Made by a program: the position numbers and the translations under genes. A stretch of DNA of 64,000 bases from [Flexibacter] sp. ATCC 35103 (lineage in GTDB: Bacteria; Bacteroidota; Bacteroidia; Flavobacteriales; Flavobacteriaceae). Positions within the stretch are counted from its first letter, which is position 1, and each line of letters begins with the position of its first letter. The notes under the pieces are model-generated. The model searched no databases, was not told the DNA's origin, and worked only from the letters and a program-made list of their open reading frames with translations. Below are positions 1-10,395 of the stretch, piece after piece. Where the stretch lies: the NCBI RefSeq assembly GCF_001975985.1, contig NZ_MTQF01000016.1, positions 1-64,000 of the forward strand. Direction: 5' to 3'.

Positions 1-12
1 TTGTTGCGGGTG

Positions 13-42
13 CAAAAGTAGCCCCTTTATTTACATTTACAA
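13..42 (-). promoter_or_regulatory. Promoter firing leftwards out of the window
   Basis: On the minus strand a -33 TTG (40-42) is followed after 19 bp by TACTTTTG (13-20), matching the Bacteroidota TAnnTTTG -7 consensus. It would serve a gene left of the window that is not visible. Seen in sequence; activity is inferred. Confidence 0.55.
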
Positions 43-482
43 GCTTTTTTGTTGCATAATTTCAATGTTTTTCAAAACTTTCCCTTAACATACTGATAAC
101 ACCAAACTTACAACATGATCTTTTTTAGGCTTTATAAGGGCTTTCCTAACACAAAGGACATTTTCGCGATAACCTGTTTGCAAAAACTCCCTCTTTTAGA
201 GATTTTATACCATTGAATTCGATTTATTAAGGATCATACAATAGTAACAACATAATAAATCCTTTACTGGTAATCTCTCATTGCGCAGAATTTTTGTAAA
301 AACCGCTCCCTTAGCCCCGATAGAAGTGGAAATCCTTTTGCTTTTTCCTTTAAAAAGCAAAAGATTGAAACGGATAGCGGGAAAGAGCTTCTAAAGAAAA
401 TTCCAAATCTAAAATTCCAAAGGCTTCGACTTCGCTCAGCCGGATATAGTTGTTCTTATATAATATTAGGTATCAAAAAACA

Positions 483-513
483 AACCCGACAGGTTTTGAA
501 AACCTGTCGGGTT
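483..513. repeat. Palindromic repeat, AACCCGACAGGTTTT type, copy 1
   Basis: Two perfect 15-base arms (483-497 and 499-513) flank a single base. Copy 2 lies at 31907-31939 with the same arms extended by one base. It is an intergenic hairpin repeat of the kind common in Flavobacterium genomes. It lacks an adjacent T-run, so a terminator role is less likely than a dispersed repeat. Confidence 0.8.
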
Positions 514-561
514 ATGGGAATGAAATCTTACCTTATTATATAGGATAGAGAAATTATAAAA

Positions 562-585
562 AAAGCGGCTATAAGTAGCCGCTTT
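562..585 (-). terminator. Rho-independent terminator of the S8 protease gene
   Basis: The hairpin AAAGCGGCTA / TAGCCGCTTT has a T-run on the minus strand. It sits just after the stop codon of the large protease gene, in the right orientation. Confidence 0.8.
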
Positions 586-606
586 AAATTGTAAAAACAA
601 TAAGTT

Positions 607-3600
607 TTATTTAATAATAAGTTTTTGAACTGATGTGTTACCATCTTGTTCTACCTTTATTATATAAACTCCAGTTGAAAGAGCAGAAACATTTAACTCA
701 TTCTTTTCTATTTGAACTGAAAGAAGTTTTTTTCCTGACATATCAGATACTAAAATGTTTTTAGCACTATTTGATGCTGTCTCTATATGTACTTTTCCGT
801 CTACAACAGGATTTGGATATAAAACAAAACCTTTTATTGTATTAGTAGGCAATCCCAAGCTACAAACAGTACTTGATACATTTACGGTACGAGTAGCTGT
901 TGATTCATTTTGCAATGCATCTTTTACCGTATAAGTCAAGATATACTGACCTGTTGTATTTACATCAACAGTACCTGAAACCACAACTGCAGAAGTTAAA
1001 TCTGTATTTAAATTATCTGTCGCAGTATAACCTGCCTCTGTGTAAACACATCCTTTGTCTATAGAAACAACTGCATCTCCTAACAGCGTTAATGTAGGCT
1101 TAGCAACTTCTATTGTCACTGTCCAATATTCAATAGTTCCGTTTTGAGCCGTTACGTTATAAACAACCGGTGCAGTATAGTTTAATGTTGTTACTCCGCT
1201 ATTTTGAATATAAGTACCAATACGCAACGTTGCAAAATCTGAAATTTGAACATTAGGAACCAGCGTGCTAAGATTAGCATTATTATTAACCAAAACTTTT
1301 ACTGTTTTTAATGTTGGATCAATAACACTTGTTCCTACCTGATTAGCTACTGAGTAATTAATAATACTTGCCTGAACATTTTTAGCATTAATCGTAACAG
1401 TATAATTCGTTTGAGAAAGTTTATTTTCTGAAATTACTGTCACCAAAAAGCTATTAGTATAATTTGAAGCAATTGCTTTTGAATTCAATTGTTTTACTCC
1501 GTCAATATAAAGTTCAGCTCCCGGAGAAACGGCGAAATCTGCTACTAAGTTTGTTACATCATAACCAAATGGTACTGTTTTAGTAGCATTATTTCCAACA
1601 ATATCAGTATTGATTTCTTGTGGTAATCCAGGGTTTGAAACTGTTTTAAAATCATAAGAAAGTAATTTGCTTTCATTGCTTAGACCTGTAATCACTTTTA
1701 CTGTGTAAGTTTCAGTAATTCCGGTATTAAAACCAACACCTTCAACTGTTACAGTAACAGGATTTGTATAGTCGTTTGCAGTTACTCCGCTAATTTGAGT
1801 AGTACCGTTTATTTTTGCAATACTCTTCATTCCTAATGAATAATTAGCAATTGCTGAAGTTATATCAGCACCATCATTTAATAAAACTGAAAATGTTTTA
1901 GTTGGCACATCGTAAGAAGATGAAAGCTGGTTTACAAAATCTAATTTTTGCAACAGAACTGGTACGTTCCAGAATTTTCCTTCTCCGATTCCGTTAGTAT
2001 CTGCATTTGTTACTACAGCGGTATTATCACTTATTGTACTATCAAAGACAAATTGTTTGTCTCCTTCTGTAAAAGAGTAATATGCTAATAATCCAGGTTC
2101 GTTTCCAATATATTTTGTCATTGAATTAGCGGCAATTGTTGCCTGACTACGAACTCCTGCCCAAATACGAACTTCGTCAATATTTCCGTTTAAACCACGA
2201 GCTAAACCTGCATTATTTCCTATGTAAGCTGCTGCAGCTGCATTAGAAGAAGCCGCACCGGCAGTACCTGTACTTGTAAAAGGAACTGAAACTCCATCTA
2301 TATAAACCGTATAGACATTAGCTGCACTTACTGTAAAAGCAATATGATGCCAAGTATTTTGTTTTATAGAATTTAATCCTGTATTTATTACATATGATCC
2401 GGCCGCAGTTGTAATAGAAACAACTAAACTGTTCTCTTTGTATATTGATAAACTACTATTATTATGTATAAATGCCAATACTGTACTTTTATCTAAAAGT
2501 CTACCAAAAACTGATGGTGCTTTTTGATTCACCCAAGTTTCAAATGTATAGTTATTGGTAAGGTTTAAAGCCGGAGTAACATCTGTTTTAATGAAATCAT
2601 TTACTCCATCAAAAGTTCCGGTAACATTTGTAGCATAATTTGCAGCATGCGAAAGCGTTACTGATTTTGCATCATTTGTAGGATCTGTATCTGCCGGTAA
2701 TTGTGTGTAAACATCAATTGTATAATCACCTGGAGCACCTAAATTAGCTTTTGTAGTAAATGTAAAATTAGCAGTTGCAGCCGGAGCTATTGTAGCTGTA
2801 AAATTCTGAACTACTTCTGTACCTCCATTAATTTTGTATGCAACTGGGAAATTCGAAATTGGTGAATTTGAAAAATTACGAATCAAAGCAGTAACTGATA
2901 CTGGTGCATTACCTGGTTTAATAGGCGCAACTATTCTTTCTACGCTTGCATCTGCAGCTGTAAAAGGTAATACATTGATAGTGTATTCTTCTACTTCGAA
3001 ATCACTTCTTGAACTGGTTAATCCGTCAAAAGTTGGTCCAAGATTAACGTTATAGTATTCTGATGGTGAGCGGAACATGTGTACGACTCTCATCAATTTT
3101 TCACCAGAAGTTGTACCTGCAGGAATTGTTAAACCTCCTACTAATGTAAAATTGTTTCTGAAATAATGTGTGCTTGTAGTTGATGGAATAGCCGGTGATG
3201 CAGAAGTTGGTGTAGTATTTACCCAAAATGTTCCTGCATAAAATTCATCTGTTAAATTACCATCTCCATTTAAATCAATTACGATCATTGTAAACACTCC
3301 TACTGCAGACGCTGACTGATCTCTTGTAATTGGAGTTTCTGGTTTAGTGATTGTAATTTCTGGTTGATAAGTAAAACCAGCATACACCGGAATTTTTACA
3401 TTTTTAAAATCAGAATATGCTGTAGTCCCTGAATTATTTACGACATCATTCCATTTTAATCTTGAAATTGCATAACCGTTTGTATTAGTATGAACCGGTA
3501 ATTCATTTTTATTATATACTATTTTTTCAATTGCATCATTAGCAGCATTATCATCTGCTATGTCAACTCCACTTTTGATTGTGTAAGTAGCGTCAACAAT

Positions 3601-6600
3601 AGATAAATCTGCTTTGGTTGTAAAAGTAAAACTTGTAGTTGCATAAGCTGCGATTGTAGGAACAACATCAGTAACTTTTGCCCCTCCATTTACCTGATAA
3701 AAAACAGGATAGTTGGTTAAAACATTTGGCCCTAAATTACTAACTCTTATTGTAATGTCATGTGCATTACTTTTTTTACCTAAAACCTCAGGCGTTACAA
3801 TAGAAGCAATTCCTGCATCATTTACCACTGGTTTTGCAACACAAGTTATATCTGCAATCCATCCTCTTGCGTTTTCTATTTGATCTGAAGTGAATCTAAA
3901 AGTTAATTCTCCTCCAACAGCTGTAGAAGTTAATGATGGTGGTAAATTACTTGCTGTATAAGTACCTAATAATGTAGACGCTGTCGTAGGCCCATTATAG
4001 ATATATAAGAAATCATAATCTGGTTCCAGATCAAAGTCAGTAAAGTTAACATTGATACTGCTTCCTGCAGTCGCTGGTTTAAAAGTTATGGTTTGAGTAA
4101 GCTGATCCGGATAATTTGCATAACGAGTTCCAGCATCCGTAAATACCGCTGAACAAGTAGTTACAGTTGCAGTTGATCCCATTAAAATATCAGTTCCTAC
4201 ATTAGTAACTATTTTTTCAATTGTATTATTATCTACAACAGCATCTCCAGTGTAATTTACATTAGCAGTTACCGTATAAACACCCGGAGCTGAAAAATCT
4301 GCTTTTTGAGCGAAATCATAAGATACTTCACTAAGTGGATTTAAAGGTCCCGGAATAGTTTCAACTACTTCTGCCCCGCCATTAATTTTATAAGAAACCG
4401 GTATATTGCTTACTGCAACCGGAGAATGGTTGTACACTTTTATTTTTACAGTTTCTGCAGCTGTAAGTCCTGTATTAGGAGTAAGTGAAGATAATGCAAG
4501 ATCTGTTGCTGTAGCTTCAAAAAGTGAAACGTTATCAATAAATACTGAATTATAAACATTCTCACTACTCACCACAACTACATCATTATCAATAACTGAT
4601 TGAAAAGCAATACTAAATGTAGTTCCTGCATAAGCTGATAAGTCATATACTAATTCAGTATTACCTGCTAATGCTGTTCCTCCATATACACCTACATTTT
4701 CGTAACTATTTATAGGAGTTCCATTTACTACAACTCTAAAAAAGTTTTTATTTGCTGGTCCAACATTATTCCAAATTAAATTAAATTTAAGACGAAGTGC
4801 TTTCCCTGCCAAACTTGTAGCATCTATATCACAGAAAGATACTTTTTGAATAAAATTTGGATTATTAGTAAAAGCATTTGCTGTTGTACTTGCTACCCAA
4901 GGAGCTGATGGTGCTTCGCCAGATCCTGACATTTTTGCCCCGTCTAAGAAATCAGGATCAATATATTCATATTTTATTGTTCCTGTTACACCTTCAGTAA
5001 ATACATAATTACTTGCTTTTCTATTGTTGAAATTTTCTAAAAATGGTAAACTCAAAGCGTTAAGAACCGGTTGAGAAACTGGCTCTACATTTACAGCTCT
5101 AACTCTTTCAGAAACAATTCCGGTTGCAATATCAACAGTTCTTACTGAAAACCAGTTGTCATCTCCTGCTGTAATATTTGCAAAAGTATAAGTAGGGTCT
5201 GTAACTGTTGCTACAACATCAAACTTATATCCATTCATCTTTAAAACTTCATATTTGGCACCTGCAATTGGATCCCAATCCATTTTATAAGATGATGTAC
5301 CACATACAGCTGGCGCAATAACCAAATTTTTAGGTTCTGTAATAATATTAAAAACAGCTGTTGAAGCATCTACTTTTGTACCAGCACTCACTCTTACTTT
5401 AGCATTCGCAACGATTCCTGCAGGTACTTTCCAAGCAAAATTTCTAGCTGCAGATGGAATATCTTTTGCAATTATCTGATAAGTAACACCTCCGTCAACT
5501 GAATATTCTAAGGTAAAGTTTTTAGCTTCACCTTCGTAATCCCAACGAATATACTCTGTAGTTTCTGTATTAAACTTTTCTCCTCCTATCGGATACGTCA
5601 AAATTAATTCTGGAGCTACATAATCGTATACTACAGAAAATTCCTGAGTCGCCAATGGAACTCTTGATCCTGAAACAACAATTTTATACGTTCCCGGTGC
5701 AGGATTGTCTAAAGTTACCTGTTCGATATTATTCATATTATCTACTCCACGAACAGCATTTGCGTTTGGTGCAGTTGGGTTTAAAACCCATGGCAAAGTA
5801 GTTACACCATCTTTTATAATTTTAATATCTAAGTCATTTACCTGAACTGCAGTCGCTCCCGGTGTACCTTGCAAATCTGAATAGGCAAGCATCACTTTTA
5901 AAGCCACTAATCCTGCAGGAACTACAATATCTTTCTCATAAGTTGCTCCATTAGCAACCGTTGCTGTATAAAACATTTTATTATCTAAAGCTTTAACGGC
6001 TCTTAAACCGTTTAAGTTACCAAATCCATATTTATAATCAGGACCAGGATTACCGGCATCTTTTGCAGTATTTGTCACTAAAGCTTTCATTAATGAAGCC
6101 AGTGGTTTTGTACCATAAATGTTTTTATATCTTTCATAAAGTAAAGCTACAGTTCCTGTTGTTCCAGGTGTTGCCATAGATGTTCCGCTCATTACCTGAT
6201 ACGAATTACTATAATCTAATGAATACACATCTGTACCAACTGCAGCAATCTGAGGCACTAAACGTCCGTCAATTGTTGGTCCAAAACTACTATAACTACT
6301 GATCAAATCATCAGGGTTATTTGCAGCAACATGCAATGCATTTTTTGAATTTTTTGTCGATGTATTAAAACCTCCGGGATATGCTGTTTGTGCATTTCCA
6401 TTAGAATATATCGTTAAAAGATAAGGAAACACAGTTGTAACATTATCATCACCACGATCACCAGAATTATATCTTCCTGTATTATATCCTGAAGTTAAGT
6501 TTACACCATAAGAATTTGATGTTAACTCGATCCCATCCTGGTTAGCTGCAATAATTCTTTCTTGCTGAACAGTTAAGCCATTTGACTGCACATTAAAATT

Positions 6601-7497
6601 CCAACCATACATTTGAACTTCCGGTGCCATTCCTCTGGCTTTTGGATCTAATAAACCAGCTCCTCCAATAGTTCCTGAAACGTGATCTCCATGTGAAGAA
6701 TTGGATTCATACTCTCTATTAATTACTCTTCCTGTGTGATCTTTATGTTGTTCAAGATTACCATCCCAAATACCAACTTTTACCCCTTTTCCAGTTAATC
6801 CATAACCTAAACCAGGAATTGCAGATCCTAAAACATTTGCTTTATGTGAACTTACACCTGGTTTGTTATCGCTTTCAACCGGCGCAGGAACTAATTCTAT
6901 GTTTTGTACCCAATTAAATTTTGCAATTTCTTGCAATTTTTCTTTTGTAGCTTCTATATAAACTTCATTAAAAGAAGTTTCATTTTTACTGCCTTTGATA
7001 AACAAAGAAGCTAAATCCTGTTCGATAATTTTAGCATCAACACCTTTAAAATAGCTGACAACAACTTTTATTCCGTTAGTACCTCCTGAGGCATAATCCG
7101 GAATCGCATTATCAACAATTATAGGATCTAATTTATATTTTGGATCTACAGTAATTGCTGCTCTGATATTATCAGAAACGGTGCTTTTACTATAAAACTC
7201 AGGAGCAATTGCAGCATAATAAGCATTACTGGATAAATAACTCAGTAAAGTTACTCCCTGCGACTTCAACTTTTCCTGCTCTTCTACAGAAGGGATTTTT
7301 GTAAACTGCAACAAAGTATACTCGGTTTTAGTATTTTGTTTGCTTGTAGCTTTTTTGTCTTTAAACTGTTTACTAAAATTTGCCGTGGTTTCGATTTTAT
7401 TTCCATTTAAGGAAATTGTAAAATCGGTGGGTCCCTTTTGCGACCACATGGTGATGGTCAATAGCAACATAAATAGACTAAGTAATTTTATTCTCAT
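607..7497 (-). CDS. Very large secreted S8 (subtilisin-like) protease with T9SS C-terminal signal
   Basis: A multidomain extracellular serine protease of about 2,296 residues. I place the start at the ATG at 7497 because it gives a clean signal peptide (MRIKLLSLFMLLLTITMWSQ); the frame remains open 23 codons further up. Subtilisin triad motifs are visible: Asp in GIWDGN, His in SHGDHVSG, Ser in SGTSMATPG. After the peptidase come a beta-sandwich region, a jelly-roll-like segment, three CARDB-like repeats that each carry a V(S/F)Y(K/Q)(I/V)NGG motif, a CUB-like domain, a GEVED-like domain, a LamG/concanavalin-like domain, cadherin-like repeats, a DUF5011-like Ig domain, and a C-terminal type A sorting domain beginning GFVLYPNP and ending VQKLIIK. 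The protein should be exported by Sec and then by the type IX system. Its substrate is unknown. It appears to be monocistronic. Confidence 0.93.
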   Translation of the reverse strand: MRIKLLSLFMLLLTITMWSQKGPTDFTISLNGNKIETTANFSKQFKDKKATSKQNTKTEYTLLQFTKIPSVEEQEKLKSQGVTLLSYLSSNAYYAAIAPEFYSKSTVSDNIRAAITVDPKYKLDPIIVDNAIPDYASGGTNGIKVVVSYFKGVDAKIIEQDLASLFIKGSKNETSFNEVYIEATKEKLQEIAKFNWVQNIELVPAPVESDNKPGVSSHKANVLGSAIPGLGYGLTGKGVKVGIWDGNLEQHKDHTGRVINREYESNSSHGDHVSGTIGGAGLLDPKARGMAPEVQMYGWNFNVQSNGLTVQQERIIAANQDGIELTSNSYGVNLTSGYNTGRYNSGDRGDDNVTTVFPYLLTIYSNGNAQTAYPGGFNTSTKNSKNALHVAANNPDDLISSYSSFGPTIDGRLVPQIAAVGTDVYSLDYSNSYQVMSGTSMATPGTTGTVALLYERYKNIYGTKPLASLMKALVTNTAKDAGNPGPDYKYGFGNLNGLRAVKALDNKMFYTATVANGATYEKDIVVPAGLVALKVMLAYSDLQGTPGATAVQVNDLDIKIIKDGVTTLPWVLNPTAPNANAVRGVDNMNNIEQVTLDNPAPGTYKIVVSGSRVPLATQEFSVVYDYVAPELILTYPIGGEKFNTETTEYIRWDYEGEAKNFTLEYSVDGGVTYQIIAKDIPSAARNFAWKVPAGIVANAKVRVSAGTKVDASTAVFNIITEPKNLVIAPAVCGTSSYKMDWDPIAGAKYEVLKMNGYKFDVVATVTDPTYTFANITAGDDNWFSVRTVDIATGIVSERVRAVNVEPVSQPVLNALSLPFLENFNNRKASNYVFTEGVTGTIKYEYIDPDFLDGAKMSGSGEAPSAPWVASTTANAFTNNPNFIQKVSFCDIDATSLAGKALRLKFNLIWNNVGPANKNFFRVVVNGTPINSYENVGVYGGTALAGNTELVYDLSAYAGTTFSIAFQSVIDNDVVVVSSENVYNSVFIDNVSLFEATATDLALSSLTPNTGLTAAETVKIKVYNHSPVAVSNIPVSYKINGGAEVVETIPGPLNPLSEVSYDFAQKADFSAPGVYTVTANVNYTGDAVVDNNTIEKIVTNVGTDILMGSTATVTTCSAVFTDAGTRYANYPDQLTQTITFKPATAGSSINVNFTDFDLEPDYDFLYIYNGPTTASTLLGTYTASNLPPSLTSTAVGGELTFRFTSDQIENARGWIADITCVAKPVVNDAGIASIVTPEVLGKKSNAHDITIRVSNLGPNVLTNYPVFYQVNGGAKVTDVVPTIAAYATTSFTFTTKADLSIVDATYTIKSGVDIADDNAANDAIEKIVYNKNELPVHTNTNGYAISRLKWNDVVNNSGTTAYSDFKNVKIPVYAGFTYQPEITITKPETPITRDQSASAVGVFTMIVIDLNGDGNLTDEFYAGTFWVNTTPTSASPAIPSTTSTHYFRNNFTLVGGLTIPAGTTSGEKLMRVVHMFRSPSEYYNVNLGPTFDGLTSSRSDFEVEEYTINVLPFTAADASVERIVAPIKPGNAPVSVTALIRNFSNSPISNFPVAYKINGGTEVVQNFTATIAPAATANFTFTTKANLGAPGDYTIDVYTQLPADTDPTNDAKSVTLSHAANYATNVTGTFDGVNDFIKTDVTPALNLTNNYTFETWVNQKAPSVFGRLLDKSTVLAFIHNNSSLSIYKENSLVVSITTAAGSYVINTGLNSIKQNTWHHIAFTVSAANVYTVYIDGVSVPFTSTGTAGAASSNAAAAAYIGNNAGLARGLNGNIDEVRIWAGVRSQATIAANSMTKYIGNEPGLLAYYSFTEGDKQFVFDSTISDNTAVVTNADTNGIGEGKFWNVPVLLQKLDFVNQLSSSYDVPTKTFSVLLNDGADITSAIANYSLGMKSIAKINGTTQISGVTANDYTNPVTVTVEGVGFNTGITETYTVKVITGLSNESKLLSYDFKTVSNPGLPQEINTDIVGNNATKTVPFGYDVTNLVADFAVSPGAELYIDGVKQLNSKAIASNYTNSFLVTVISENKLSQTNYTVTINAKNVQASIINYSVANQVGTSVIDPTLKTVKVLVNNNANLSTLVPNVQISDFATLRIGTYIQNSGVTTLNYTAPVVYNVTAQNGTIEYWTVTIEVAKPTLTLLGDAVVSIDKGCVYTEAGYTATDNLNTDLTSAVVVSGTVDVNTTGQYILTYTVKDALQNESTATRTVNVSSTVCSLGLPTNTIKGFVLYPNPVVDGKVHIETASNSAKNILVSDMSGKKLLSVQIEKNELNVSALSTGVYIIKVEQDGNTSVQKLIIK

Positions 7498-7741
7498 AAT
7501 GTAATATATTTTGGTTAACAAATGGTTGCGAAGAGTAAACCTACAAATTGAAACCTTTAAAAACAAATAATATATACATGAAATTTGTTAAAAAAAGAAC
7601 ACAATTATACCTTAAGCCACAAATATCTAACAAAAACACAGCATTAGTCGACCATTCCGATAGAAATAAAAATTACCATAAAGTAAGTAAATTCTCTTTT
7701 TTTGAAAATTTACTGTAATCCAAAAATTATATTAATAAAAA

Positions 7742-7770
7742 AAGACTTACAAGTAATTTCTGTAAGTCTT
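7742..7770 (-). terminator. Terminator of the DUF4294 gene
   Basis: The stem AAGACTTACA / TGTAAGTCTT has a run of T on the minus strand, and lies 24 bp beyond the stop codon of the DUF4294 gene. Confidence 0.75.
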
Positions 7771-7793
7771 CGAATGTAAATTTAATGTAAATA

Positions 7794-8477
7794 TTATTTT
7801 GGCTCTTTAACCTGTTTGGCTTTTATTTGCCAATGATTCATCAGATCATCATAATTTACAGGATTAGCTGGTTTCTGATTCACTAATCTGCCAGACTCAA
7901 ATGCCCTGAGAAGAATAGTTTCTATCAAATAATCCTCATTTGATTCATATGGTTTATATTCTGTTTTTAAACTAATATCAAATAAGTTGGCGGTAGTATT
8001 AGAAACAAAAGCTTTAAAACCACTTTTCAGGGTTTTAATCAATTCATAAGTCGTAATTCCGGTTTGTCGATGAACTAATTTTACCAGAATTTGCCCTTGT
8101 TTACGGGAAAGTTTTTTAAGTCTTTCTTCGAATTCGTTATTAAGATAATCTTCTACTATCTTAAAATACTTTTTCTTTTCGCGATTGGTTTTCAAACGTG
8201 CCATTCCCTGATTCAAAGCTGTTAAACGATCTGCAGCTAACTTAGCATAAGGATATACTTTGTAAACTCTGTTTTGAAGAATCAAAAATTGTTTTTGTGC
8301 TTCAGGATCAAGCTTTTCTTTCGAAATAATAATTTCAGGCAATTCGATTGTATCGTTCAGGATAGAATCCTGTTCCGTCAATATATACCCCATTTGTTGA
8401 TTTTCTTTGGGTGTAACCTGAGCTTGACTTGTAAACGAAATCAATATTAAGAATAAAATGCAGTAGGTAAATTTCAT
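7794..8477 (-). CDS. DUF4294 family exported protein
   Basis: 227 residues with a signal peptide (MKFTYCILFLILISFTSQAQ) followed by a charged helical region (VYKVYPYAKLAADRL, ending around a KYFKIVEDYLNNEF segment) characteristic of the Bacteroidota DUF4294 family. The family has no assigned biochemical role that I know of. Export places it in the periplasm or outer envelope. It is divergent from the M42 peptidase gene; a TAnnTTTG box on the minus strand lies at 8528-8535. It appears to be monocistronic. Confidence 0.8.
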   Translation of the reverse strand: MKFTYCILFLILISFTSQAQVTPKENQQMGYILTEQDSILNDTIELPEIIISKEKLDPEAQKQFLILQNRVYKVYPYAKLAADRLTALNQGMARLKTNREKKKYFKIVEDYLNNEFEERLKKLSRKQGQILVKLVHRQTGITTYELIKTLKSGFKAFVSNTTANLFDISLKTEYKPYESNEDYLIETILLRAFESGRLVNQKPANPVNYDDLMNHWQIKAKQVKEPK

Positions 8478-8527
8478 TGAATCATAATTTAAGTGTAAAA
8501 TTATATATTTATATACAACTCTAATAC

Positions 8528-8535
8528 CAAATTTA
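8528..8535 (-). promoter_or_regulatory. Putative -7 box of the DUF4294 gene
   Basis: TAAATTTG on the minus strand, about 50 bp upstream of the start codon. No convincing -33 TTG is seen at the usual distance. Confidence 0.35.
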
Positions 8536-8557
8536 TAAATTAGCTAAAAAATATTTT

Positions 8558-9646
8558 ATGAGCACAGAATCTATCTTAAAAGATACCTCGATTGCTTTCC
8601 TGGAAAGCTACCTAAATAACGCCTCTCCTACCGGATATGAAAGTGAAGGACAAAAATTATGGATGAATTATTTAAAACCTTATGTAGATACTTTTATAAC
8701 AGATACTTATGGAACGGCTGTAGGAGTTATTAATCCTGACGCCCCTTTTAAAGTAGTTATTGAAGGCCATGCAGATGAAATTTCATGGTATGTAAATTAT
8801 ATTACTGAAGATGGTTTATTATATGTAATACGAAATGGTGGCTCAGATCACCAGATTGCACCATCAAAAAGAGTTCATATTCACACGAAAAAAGGAATTG
8901 TAAAAGGTGTTTTTGGCTGGCCGGCAATTCATACCCGTTTGCGTGATAAAGAAGAATCTCCAAAAATCAGCAATATTTTTATTGATTTAGGTTGTGAAAC
9001 TAAAGAGCAGGTTGAGGCAATGGGCGTTCATGTAGGCTGTGTAATTACTTATCCGGATGAATTTATGATTTTGAACGAAAATAAATTCGTTTGTCGTGCC
9101 ATTGATAACAGAATGGGTGGTTTTATGATTGCTGAAGTGGCACGTTTACTTCATGAAAATAAAAAAACACTTCCGTTTGGTTTATATATCGTAAACTCGG
9201 TTCAGGAAGAAATAGGTCTTCGCGGTGCAGAAATGATCGCTCAGACTATTAAACCCAATGTTGCTATTGTTACAGATGTTTGCCACGATACAACAACCCC
9301 TATGATTGACAAAAAAGTAGAAGGTGATCTTAAAATGGGTAAAGGACCTGTTATTGCTTATGCTCCGGCGGTACAAAATAAATTACGTGATTTAATTGTT
9401 GATATTGCAGTCGAGAATAAAATTCCTTTTCAGCGTCATGCTACTTCTCGTGCAACAGGTACAGATACTGATGCTTTTGCTTATAGCAATGGCGGAGTTG
9501 CATCTGCATTAATTTCGTTGCCTTTGCGTTATATGCACACGACTGTAGAAATGGTTCACAGAGACGATGTCGAAAATGTGATCCAATTGATTTATCAATC
9601 TTTATTGAAAATTGAAAACAATGAAACTTTTTCTTATTTTAAATAA
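8558..9646 (+). CDS. M42 family metallopeptidase (glutamyl aminopeptidase/endoglucanase type)
   Basis: A cytosolic dinuclear-metal aminopeptidase of 362 residues, the usual family length. The M42 ligand motifs are all present in order: His in EGHADEI, Asp in AIDNRMGG, the catalytic Glu pair in VQEEIGLRG, Asp in TDVCHD, and His in a late MHTTVEMVHRDD block. There is no signal peptide, consistent with processing of short peptides in the cytoplasm. A hairpin terminator follows, and the response regulator gene begins 68 bp later, so the peptidase is probably a separate unit. Confidence 0.92.
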   Translation: MSTESILKDTSIAFLESYLNNASPTGYESEGQKLWMNYLKPYVDTFITDTYGTAVGVINPDAPFKVVIEGHADEISWYVNYITEDGLLYVIRNGGSDHQIAPSKRVHIHTKKGIVKGVFGWPAIHTRLRDKEESPKISNIFIDLGCETKEQVEAMGVHVGCVITYPDEFMILNENKFVCRAIDNRMGGFMIAEVARLLHENKKTLPFGLYIVNSVQEEIGLRGAEMIAQTIKPNVAIVTDVCHDTTTPMIDKKVEGDLKMGKGPVIAYAPAVQNKLRDLIVDIAVENKIPFQRHATSRATGTDTDAFAYSNGGVASALISLPLRYMHTTVEMVHRDDVENVIQLIYQSLLKIENNETFSYFK

Positions 9647-9665
9647 GAGAAGATCTAAAAAAACG

Positions 9666-9699
9666 CAAATTCGGTTGTTTTTATAAATAACCGAATTTG
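9666..9699 (+). terminator. Terminator after the M42 peptidase gene
   Basis: The stem CAAATTCGGTT / AACCGAATTTG encloses a T-rich loop between the peptidase stop and the response regulator start. The trailing T-run is weak, so it may act partly as an attenuator. Confidence 0.5.
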
Positions 9700-9714
9700 T
9701 AAATAAACAATAAA

Positions 9715-10395
9715 ATGAAAATACTATTACTCGAAGACGATTTTACTTTATCTAAAGAAATCTCAGCATTCTTTACTTCAAAAGGATTCGAGTGTTTTGC
9801 TTATTATGATGGCTCTTTATTACTAAAAAAATATTTTCCTTACGATTATGATTTAATCGTTCTGGATATTAATGTTCCCGGAATTAACGGAATTGATGTT
9901 TGCAAAGGGATTCGTGAACTTGATAAAAAAACACCAATAATTATGCTAACCGCCTTTAGCGAAATCGAAGATAAACTCGCTTCTTTTGATAATGGTGCCG
10001 ATGATTATTTAGTAAAACCTTTTCATTTTGAAGAATTATACGCCCGAATATCATCACTTTTACGACGAAAAGATATTCCGCAGCAAGTAGAGAAAAAGAT
10101 TCTTATAAATGATTTGGAAATTCTGGAAGATGATATGAAAGTTTTTCGATCAGGTGAAGAAATAAAACTCACTCCAAAGGAATTTAAGTTAATTTTGATC
10201 TTGGCTCATGCCAAAGGAAAAGTTTTATCGAAACAATTTATAGCCGAAAAACTTTGGGACTATCATATCGAAACCAATCAAAATACTATTGAGGTTTACA
10301 TTAACTTTTTAAGAAAAAAAATAGATAAAGATCACGAGACAAAACTTATTCGAACCAAAGTTGGTTATGGATATTACTTGAGCGACGAAGAATGA
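9715..10395 (+). CDS. OmpR-family response regulator of the metal efflux operon
   Basis: 226 residues. An N-terminal receiver domain holds the acidic pocket (LLLEDDF), the phospho-acceptor Asp in LIVLDINVPG and Lys in YLVKPFHF. It is followed by a winged-helix effector domain (LTPKEFKLILILA, NTIEVYINFLRKKI, IRTKVGYGYYL). The stop overlaps the start of the sensor kinase by 4 bases (ATGA), so the two are co-translated. Placed ahead of an RND metal efflux operon, it resembles CzcR/CusR systems. Direct repeats at 11761-11801 ahead of the efflux genes are its probable binding site. Confidence 0.93.
   Translation: MKILLLEDDFTLSKEISAFFTSKGFECFAYYDGSLLLKKYFPYDYDLIVLDINVPGINGIDVCKGIRELDKKTPIIMLTAFSEIEDKLASFDNGADDYLVKPFHFEELYARISSLLRRKDIPQQVEKKILINDLEILEDDMKVFRSGEEIKLTPKEFKLILILAHAKGKVLSKQFIAEKLWDYHIETNQNTIEVYINFLRKKIDKDHETKLIRTKVGYGYYLSDEE

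Larger units (their letters stand above)
43..606. other. Intergenic stretch without a gene
   Basis: No coding frame is convincing here. The stretch holds a short CTTCGACTTCGCTCAG repeat word near 423-438, which recurs at 32,729, then a perfect palindrome at 483-513 and the terminator of the S8 protease gene at 562-585. The rest is AT-rich sequence in which I see nothing. Confidence 0.6.

Noticed and set aside
2834..3055. Plus-strand open frame of 73 residues within the S8 protease gene
   Set aside because: It is antisense to a well-supported coding sequence with clear domains and has no family features.
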